The notes beneath the pieces were generated by a model. That model was not told the origin of the DNA, made no database searches, and was given only the letters and a program-made list of their open reading frames with translations. Shown in pieces: positions 59,501-64,000 of a stretch of DNA of 64,000 nucleotides. The translations under genes and the position numbers were made by a program. Each line of letters opens with the position of its first letter. Position 1 is the first letter of the stretch. The stretch comes from Lineus longissimus (taxonomy: Eukaryota; Nemertea; Pilidiophora; Heteronemertea; Lineidae): NCBI RefSeq assembly GCF_910592395.1, contig NC_088321.1:13330001-13394000 (forward strand). The letters run 5' to 3'.

Positions 59501-62500
59501 TTGACGAATAAATCTCTGCTTTGTTTGATATAGGTAATATTTTTGGATTGTGTGATTTATAATTGAAGAAGAATAGCAATAGCATGATATTGACTAGAAA
59601 ATTGATTATTTTTCTTATGCTGTAGCATATATGATATTTCTCAAAAACGTTGCCAGGAACACGGATACGATATTCTTTTCTGGTTTTTAAAAATCGTTGG
59701 TATTGTGTGTGCGTCCATGACCTTTACGTCTAACGTGTAATCATAAACCTTGAAAATCAGCCAAGAATATTTAGTTGTGCCGATGCGGAGTATCGCCGAT
59801 GTGTCATATGGCACATTTTCAAAAACAATACTTCAAAGTTTGAAGTAAAGCATTGTTGACATTTTATGTTACTCTGTTGAGCATTTGTCACAAATGATCC
59901 TAAAAATTAGAATACTGTAGTTTTCAATTTTGGATTTAGGTATCGTGACTATCTTTATACGGTGGACGTTTGTTGTAAATCAGAGTTCCAGTAGTGAAAT
60001 CAGCCTTGCTAGTGAAAAGGACCTCAGAGCTGAGGGGAATAAATTACCCTTTAAGTCTTGCTACCGCAGGGTTTTGGCAGTGTATAGTACCCTTGGTCCA
60101 CACCCGGTGTAGACTAGGCAGCCTGGATCCAAACTTGGCTTGGGAAAAATTTCATTGTAAAATAGCTAGCATTAGGCTACCACTCGATCAAAGTGACGAG
60201 ATCTTTATTGATTCGAGTGCAGTGCTGCCATCTCGTTTCATCAGGCATAACCAACCAAAAACTTTTAAACGGGACCGAGGTGAACAATAGCACATTGGGA
60301 ATATCTACCGGATCGGATACTGCAGGCTAATAGTATGCAGTGTACGGATCCAATAAGCACGATTACATGTCTGGTTGCAAAAGAGTTTAATAAATCAGTT
60401 GAATTTAAAGTTACAACATATCCTTGAAGATGGCAGTGTTACGCCACGGTTTTGGTCTACATTTTAGCTTCACCCATCGCGGTTTTGGTGTTACAACACT
60501 CTAAACTTCTAGCAGTATTACCTCCGTAGCCTCTGCCCATACCACTGAAGAAATACGTGTCATTATTAACTGGCTGTGTGACCTTATGTCCGTCGTCTGT
60601 CGATCGGTCTTGCCAGCGTCGGTCTGTCCGTCCGTCATCTGTCGACAATGGTGGCACATTTGCTCACTGCATGTTGAGTCTGGAAATTTCGGCCAATTTT
60701 GACCTAATTTTGACCCAGTTATCAAGTTTACAGAGGTCAGACTCTAAAAGTGTCATTGGTAGTGACACATTAAATATGTTATCATATTAAAAAGTCTGTT
60801 CCCAGGTGAGCACAATGTCCCCAGGACATTTCATTTGGTATGTCGCGCGCCTCTCCAAAATTTGACCTGATTCTGCCGTATGCAATGTACACTATGTGTA
60901 TACGGTATATAAAACGGCATATGGTGAATCCATTTTTTGATCACACCGACCTCACTTTCCATGACCACTGCGCTGCAAATATGAACTGGATTTAAAAACA
61001 GCTCCACCTTGTTTGCCCTGTTATCTTCTCTGGACACTGCGTAAGTTACAACGCAATGCGTATTGTGGTTTTTGTATGAGACACAAAAATGCTACACTTG
61101 GCGATTTATCAGAACGCCAATCAAGCAATAGCGATGGTCAGTGGCATCACGCTAACTTGACTTACTTGTTACCATTGTATGAACAGTGATGACGTTTATG
61201 AGAGAGTTTTCACTTCAGTTTGAAATAAATTGCCTATAAATGCATGCTGTACTTTTCGTCAAGGTATTGACGCATGGTGTCTGTAAGCTGTGCAATGTCA
61301 ATGCATTGAGTGGCAAAATGGTTTGCCAACGAATACCTCCATTTCATATCAATTCCTTGAAAAAAAGGCTTCGAGGCTTCTCCTGGTTTCTCAGCAGGAT
61401 CGAACCCGGGCTCTATTGCATGATAGCCAGCGGTGTATCACTAGCATGACTAGGCTATGATTGAGGCACTTCACATGATTATAACTTTGGTGTTGTTTTC
61501 AGGTGAACTGACACCAGAAATGCCTGAGGTCAAGGAAGAACCCGTCGACTACACGTCACAGAAAGATACGAAGCAAGCGACCTCGTCCAAGAGGAAACGT
61601 GCGTGTCCAAGGAAGATAGAAGACAATCAAGTTATAATTGATGTTGACGAGGAGAGTGACAGCAGTGAATGGGACGTCGGCGATAACATAGGTGGGGCAT
61701 GAGGTTGGGGAGATTGCTTGATGATATTTGGTCAAAAGGGCTTGAAATGTTCATGCGTGTGCCAGATTGTGGCTACACTTGGTTCTCCAGAAAGCTTTCT
61801 GAATAGGCTGGGTAATAATGTTTGCGATTGTCACACGCTTTAAGACCGTAGATAATACAGTGAAAAGCCTTAGATGAGAACTCGCTAATTATTGTTATCA
61901 AGTAGATCAGAAGATGATACGTCCCCAGATGTGACGAAATGAAAATGGTATATGTTAGAAATGGTAGAAATTTTATTTTTTATTCGCTCGTACGTGGCAA
62001 TCTTAGAACTTAGTACTCTAAAGCAAAACGTTTTCAAAAAAATGCTCAAAGCTGAGTTTTTGTTTATCTATATGTCACCCTCCATACCTGGGGTAACTTG
62101 TAGGTGGCCCATAAACCTATTTGAATTGACATTGGTGTTGTTTTCAGGCGAACAGTGACCGATGTCCAAAATGCAAAAATATTTGCCGAAGTTCAATAGA
62201 ACCTGCCTATCAAGGACTCACTCGAAACTGACAAGTGATGTCCTTAATGGAGAGGTGTCTTGATTAGAGAGGTCAAATTCAATGGAAATAGAGTGGTGTC
62301 AGCCTAAGAAGGTTCCAATGTAACTCTCAAGTTATTGTCTTTCCAGATGACGTGGGACAATCCACTCCACAGTTCGATGAGACCACGGCAAAAATGGATT
62401 CAAAAGATCTTCTCCAGTTAACCAAGCTGGGCGAGTATCGCCAGCTTGGGCCTTCTGGTGGCCTGGATAATGACCAATCTCTCCAGGAGGGGGCACTGAA

Positions 62501-64000
62501 TCTTCAAACACGTACAGAGTACCAGGAATCGCCAAGTGAGGCCGGGTCCGACATTGTTGTCGGTCGACCCCGGTATCGCAGTCTCATTCCGGATGCCATG
62601 AAGAAGTCCGTTGATCGTCATGCATACAATGCTGGGATGTCAGGACCACGGATGGTCAGCGCCCAGATTCCAGTCAGCGGTAACGCCATGGCAACGAGTA
62701 TCGCTCGCCGAAAACGCGGTCGGCCACCAATGGAAGATTATAACATGGAAAGTGGACCAAGCGCGAGAATCAATCCAGAAATAGACGCATTGCGGTACGA
62801 GATAATGGACGAAGACGGGTTGAATTCGTCGCGCGTCAAAGTCGAGACGATGGAAATGCGGGCAGCAGTCGATGTCCATATTTGCAAATACTGCGGCCAG
62901 CCGTTCGGGAGTTCACAACACTTGCTTGAGCATCTTAAGACACATTCGGAAAACGTCCACAAATGTCCGTTGTGTTTTGAGGAGCTCTGCACGCAGGGCG
63001 AGCTTCAGCAGCATTTGAAGCTCCACGCGGGACTCCCGTTCATCCCGAGCTCTCTCTACCAGATGCTATCCCACAATATGGAGAAGTTTCAGCAGGTCCG
63101 TGAAACGAGGGATCAAGAACGCAGCCGGGGAACTCCGCTGTTGTTCACCTGTAACATCTGCGACGCGACCTTCAAGACGGTCGATGCTTTGACGCGGCAC
63201 AGTATGGAGCACAAGCCTACAGACATGGAGAAGAACTTCCCGTGCCATATCTGCAATCTGACCTTCGCAAAGGAGGAAGACTGCAGGAGTCACTACATCG
63301 TACATCACGGTGGGACGGATTTAGCGTGCAAGCATTGCACGGCAGTTTTCCAACGCAAGTCCGACTTAACGGATCACATCCAGAAGAAACACCGTCTTCA
63401 CGTCTGCGATTATTGCGGGAAAAAGTTTGGCATGTTGAACAAATTACAGCGCCACCTCCGGCGCCACACCGGCGAGAGGCCGTACAAGTGCGAGCACTGC
63501 GCCAAGTGCTTTTCCCGCTCGGATAATCTCCAGACGCACGTGATGAGGATGCACGGCATCATCTCGGAGCCTGTGAGGTGCGACATGTGCGATAAGAAGT
63601 TCAACTCGACTGAATCACTCTCGGAGCATTATCGTATCCACACCGGAGAGAAGCCGTTTCCGTGCAAACTATGTGATAAAAGCTTCATGTGGATATCCGG
63701 TTTGAAGAAACACATGCAGACGCACTCCGGGGATGTGCCGTTTGGTTGCAAGTGCTGCAGTGAAAGGTGCGTATTACCGTAAACCACAAAAATTTGGCAC
63801 CAATATGTCTTTTCGAAATTGTCCAGGAAAAAGATGGCCTTATTTGTTTTTGGTTCAAAATAATGATGTTCTTCACTTTCTTCTCTTTCAGGTTTGAAAA
63901 CAATGATGATCTTTCCCATCACATGATTTCTCGTCACGTGCGCGCCGGCGATGGGGGGAAGTTCGGTTACGAAGGGACCAGTCCTGGGCTACAGGACCAA
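38537..64000 (+). CDS. AT-hook and multi-C2H2 zinc-finger transcription factor (3' end outside window)
   Basis: Firm exons join in phase: 57695-59027, 61503-61691, 62347-63766 and 63892-64000 (continues). Two 5' exons are tentative: 38537-38552 (MEDIK, then a GTAAGA donor) and 54593-54669 (AGGKPDEKSEGKTSTG…), which together make the frame enter 57695 correctly. The first big exon has an acidic region with degenerate YAKDG/RE repeats, then five C2H2 fingers (HVCPYCDKVFPYKCHLQTH through FACVLCDRKFSRQDNLETH). The 61503 exon carries EVKEEPVDY, a SUMO-type site, and a KRKR cluster. The next exon has an AT-hook (ARRKRGRPPMED) and fingers 6-14; finger 15 straddles the last intron. CFSRSDNL.TH occurs in both finger blocks. 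Inferred: nuclear DNA-binding regulator. It is not matched to a named orthologue. Confidence 0.82.
38553..39517. other. Start of the first intron
   Basis: After the GTAAGA donor at 38553 no repeat or exon is recognised until the pogo-like MITE at 39518. Confidence 0.3.
39518..39695 (+). mobile_element. Pogo-like MITE copy 4, best-preserved
   Basis: TA-flanked on both sides. The left terminus is CAGTGGAACCTCCCTTAGCG, the right terminus GAGAGATTCTACTG. Length about 178 bp with no coding capacity. TA target, CAGT start and GAACC phrase are typical of pogo/Tigger-type non-autonomous elements. Confidence 0.8.
39815..40870 (+). repeat. Satellite built on CAGTGACTTCACTGG
   Basis: GATGCATTGACTTCACTGGG recurs about every 100 bp (40167, 40273, 40371, 40470), with shorter TGACTTCACTGG units between. 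C-rich stretches (40138, 40246, 40796) interrupt it. Irregular, so fairly old. Confidence 0.9.
41501..41746 (+). mobile_element. tRNA-derived SINE
   Basis: The 5' part has an A-box-like GGTGGCCTAGTGAAGG and a B-box-like AGGTTTGAGCCC about 40 bp later. About 150 bp of unrelated body follows, then a short repetitive tail (AAACAAACTTTACTTTACTT). This layout (pol III promoter, body, simple tail) is that of a full-length SINE. Confidence 0.75.
41786..41967 (+). mobile_element. Pogo-like MITE copy 5
   Basis: CAGTAGAACCTCTCTATTAA at the left, GGGTGGTTCCACTG at the right, about 182 bp. It sits just after the SINE and a G-run. Non-coding. Confidence 0.75.
42340..43500 (+). repeat. Degenerate tandem units with GGTCAAGGTTTCGAACCCTC
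   Basis: The phrase, with changes, recurs at about 42356, 43034, 43179, 43353 and 43468. The core GTTTCGAACCC resembles a pol III B-box, but no A-box partner is evident. Open frames here have no protein-like features. Confidence 0.5.
44770..45005 (+). repeat. 38-bp tandem repeat, six units
   Basis: ACTGGGCGCTGAGAGCCCTG recurs at about 44773, 44812, 44850, 44888, 44926 and 44964 with few changes. Confidence 0.95.
45006..46493. other. Intronic stretch without a clear feature
   Basis: Only scattered TTTGACCCCTTG phrases (about 45277, 45351, 46079), probably very eroded tandem units. No exon supported. Confidence 0.3.
46494..46862 (+). repeat. Direct repeat, two units of about 180 bp
   Basis: AGCATCAAAATAAGGGCTGG and CACCATGGTCCAGGGGCCTG each occur twice in the same order, about 180 bp apart. 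Confidence 0.9.
47190..47500 (+). repeat. Direct repeat, two units of about 170 bp
   Basis: ATGTGGGTAGGGACTC and CACAAGGGTCCGGGGACCTG each occur twice in order; similarity continues into a GCCGCTT phrase. Confidence 0.85.
47501..48694. other. Intronic stretch without a clear feature
   Basis: No exon, repeat family or RNA gene could be supported. A short GGCGGACA-type phrase appears twice near 48160-48190. Confidence 0.3.
48695..49178 (+). repeat. Tandem repeat of about 77-86 bp, six units
   Basis: GAGCAGGTCTGAAGCC or close variants occur at 48701, 48778, 48863, 48947, 49059 and 49145. The 112-bp gap holds an extra internal duplication. Confidence 0.9.
49920..50190 (-). repeat. Four tandem tRNA-like units
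   Basis: On the minus strand, A-box-like GGTCTAGTGGAGTAGACT phrases (variants near 49963, 50034, 50109 and 50174) alternate with B-box-like GGTTCGAACCC phrases (variants near 49923, 49990, 50067 and 50137). Repeat length is about 70-77 bp, the size of a tRNA. Acceptor and T-stem pairing is poor, so they are probably tRNA-derived or SINE-derived relics, not working tRNA genes. Confidence 0.6.
51457..51675. mobile_element. CAGTCC-type MITE, full copy
   Basis: Left terminus CAGTCCTAATCACAATTGAC, right terminus GTCAGTTGTGATTTGGACTG, about 25-bp inverted ends. The 170-bp inner part is rich in GACGC, TACGC and GTCAATGACG phrases. TA precedes the left end. Non-coding. Confidence 0.85.
52771..52800 (+). 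mobile_element. CAGTCC-type MITE, left terminus only
   Basis: CAGTCCCGATCACAATTGAC then ATCCC leads straight into the TCA microsatellite at 52797. No right terminus was found. Confidence 0.65.
52797..52915 (+). repeat. (TCA)n microsatellite
   Basis: About 38 triplets, mainly TCA with TCG interruptions. The open frames across it (poly-Ser or poly-Asp) are products of the repeat. Confidence 0.95.
53085..53255 (+). repeat. Cluster of TTCACCATGGTGAA palindromes
   Basis: CACCATGGTG-type palindromes and variants (CACCACGGTGAG, CACCATGCTGAG, TACCATGGTGAA) recur at least six times at spacings of roughly 20-30 bp. Confidence 0.75.
53408..53487 (+). mobile_element. tRNA-like sequence (SINE head or tRNA pseudogene)
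   Basis: CGATAGCTCAATTAGCAGA resembles a standard A-box, and GTGATTCGAATCCC about 40 bp later a standard B-box. The ends CCTCGA and TTCAAGG nearly pair. The T-stem does not pair well, so a functional tRNA is unlikely. Confidence 0.5.
53520..53655. mobile_element. CAGTCC-type MITE, short full copy
   Basis: ACTGTCCAAATCCCAATTGA at the left, GTCAGTTGTGACCTGGACTG at the right, about 136 bp. The inner part (CAGTAACACGTCACT) is shorter than and different from that of the 51457 copy. Confidence 0.85.
54190..54592. mobile_element. Foldback element with about 65-bp arms
   Basis: GAGCGACTTTTAATTTTAAC … GTTGTGGGATAGAGTATG at the left is mirrored by CATACTCTATCCCACAACAC … AAATAAAAGTCACTC at the right. 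The loop is about 230 bp. The right end abuts the tentative exon at 54593. Confidence 0.85.
55648..55857. mobile_element. Long palindrome with about 85-bp arms
   Basis: GGCACCATCCTTTTGGCTAT … AAGTGAATGCCAATTT is mirrored by AAATTGGCATTCACTT … GTAGCCAAAATGGTGGTGC. The loop of about 50 bp is non-coding. It has the structure of a MITE. Confidence 0.85.
56215..56355 (+). repeat. Dispersed repeat copy
   Basis: GCCATTCGTATTTCAAG, CAGTTATTATGCATACGAAT and TTGCTGAAACTT phrases are shared with the 56865 copy; related to the 12405 copy. Confidence 0.5.
56389..56566 (+). mobile_element. Pogo-like MITE copy 6
   Basis: CAGTGGAACCTCCCTTAGCA at the left, GACAGGTTCTGCTG at the right, about 178 bp, the same length and orientation as the 39518 copy. 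Confidence 0.75.
56865..57000 (+). repeat. Dispersed repeat copy
   Basis: GGAGTACGCCATTC, TCTGGTGGTCCAGGAAAA and CATGCATACGAATTTGCTG are shared with the 56215 and 21885 copies. Confidence 0.5.
59349..59490 (+). mobile_element. Pogo-like MITE copy 7, truncated at the right
   Basis: Starts CAGTTGAACCTCCTATTAAG and keeps the 'gagaggtgtcctgattagag' phrase but loses the terminal inverted repeat. It lies between zinc-finger exons of the 15-finger gene. Confidence 0.65.
59491..61502. other. Intron of the 15-finger gene
   Basis: Apart from the tRNA-like piece near 61368, no supported exon or repeat. Short CCGTCCGTC / TCTGTCGAT-rich sequence near 60590-60650 is low complexity. Confidence 0.3.
61368..61445 (-). 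mobile_element. tRNA-like SINE head
   Basis: The minus strand has TAGTCATGCTAGTGATACACC (A-box-like) and GGGTTCGATCCTG (B-box-like) about 45 bp apart. No complete cloverleaf is apparent. Confidence 0.4.
62192..62321 (+). mobile_element. Pogo-like MITE copy 8, internally shortened
   Basis: TTCAATAGAACCTGCCTATC at the left, AAGAAGGTTCCAATGTAA at the right. The 'tccttaatggagaggtgtc' phrase is present but the centre is shorter. It lies 26 bp before the acceptor of the main finger exon. Confidence 0.6.

Overview
This is eukaryotic, animal-type nuclear DNA. The genes are split by GT-AG introns, the proteins include C2H2 zinc fingers, AT-hooks and a metazoan MESH1, and about three quarters of the window is introns or intergenic DNA full of minisatellites, foldback elements, MITEs and tRNA-like SINE pieces. 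Gene spacing and repeat content fit a non-vertebrate metazoan, perhaps a marine one; the species cannot be named from sequence alone.

Five protein-coding loci can be assembled by joining open frames at splice sites whose phases match. (1) Left block, minus strand: a 12-finger C2H2 gene (3257-5689) directly downstream of a complete four-exon MESH1/HDDC3 gene (exons between 5849 and 10671, 183 aa). A second, older-looking copy of the same pair lies at 1-2690. There the MESH1 copy is a clear pseudogene, and the zinc-finger copy runs off the left edge. (2) Plus strand, 14449-20872: a nine-exon gene for a 1,054-aa coiled-coil protein with several SUMO-interaction-like motifs; I do not recognise its family. 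(3) Minus strand, 31027-23279: a four-exon gene for about 2,171 aa. A very long Ser/Tyr-rich low-complexity region is joined to three AT-hooks and a pogo/CENP-B-type transposase domain in which the third catalytic Asp position is Ser. This domesticated-transposase fusion is the most striking object in the window. (4) Plus strand, about 38537 to beyond 64000: an AT-hook transcription-factor-like gene with 15 C2H2 fingers visible; its two 5' exons are tentative.

Layout: MESH1 and the coiled-coil gene are head to head. The coiled-coil and pogo-fusion genes are tail to tail. The pogo-fusion and 15-finger genes are head to head across about 7.5 kb that holds a 3-kb satellite. The roughly 16-19 kb 5' introns of the 15-finger gene (38.5-57.7 kb) consist largely of degenerate tandem arrays, a SINE and MITEs.

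Functionally, three of the five products look like chromatin or DNA-binding regulators, and SUMO-type motifs recur: VK[S/G]E sites in the 12-finger protein, hydrophobic-acidic SIM-like motifs in the coiled-coil protein, and VKEE/VKVE sites in the 15-finger protein. MESH1 is an unrelated metabolic hydrolase. At least eight short TA-flanked CAGTRGAACC elements, which look like pogo-type MITEs, are scattered through the same window as the domesticated pogo-like protein.
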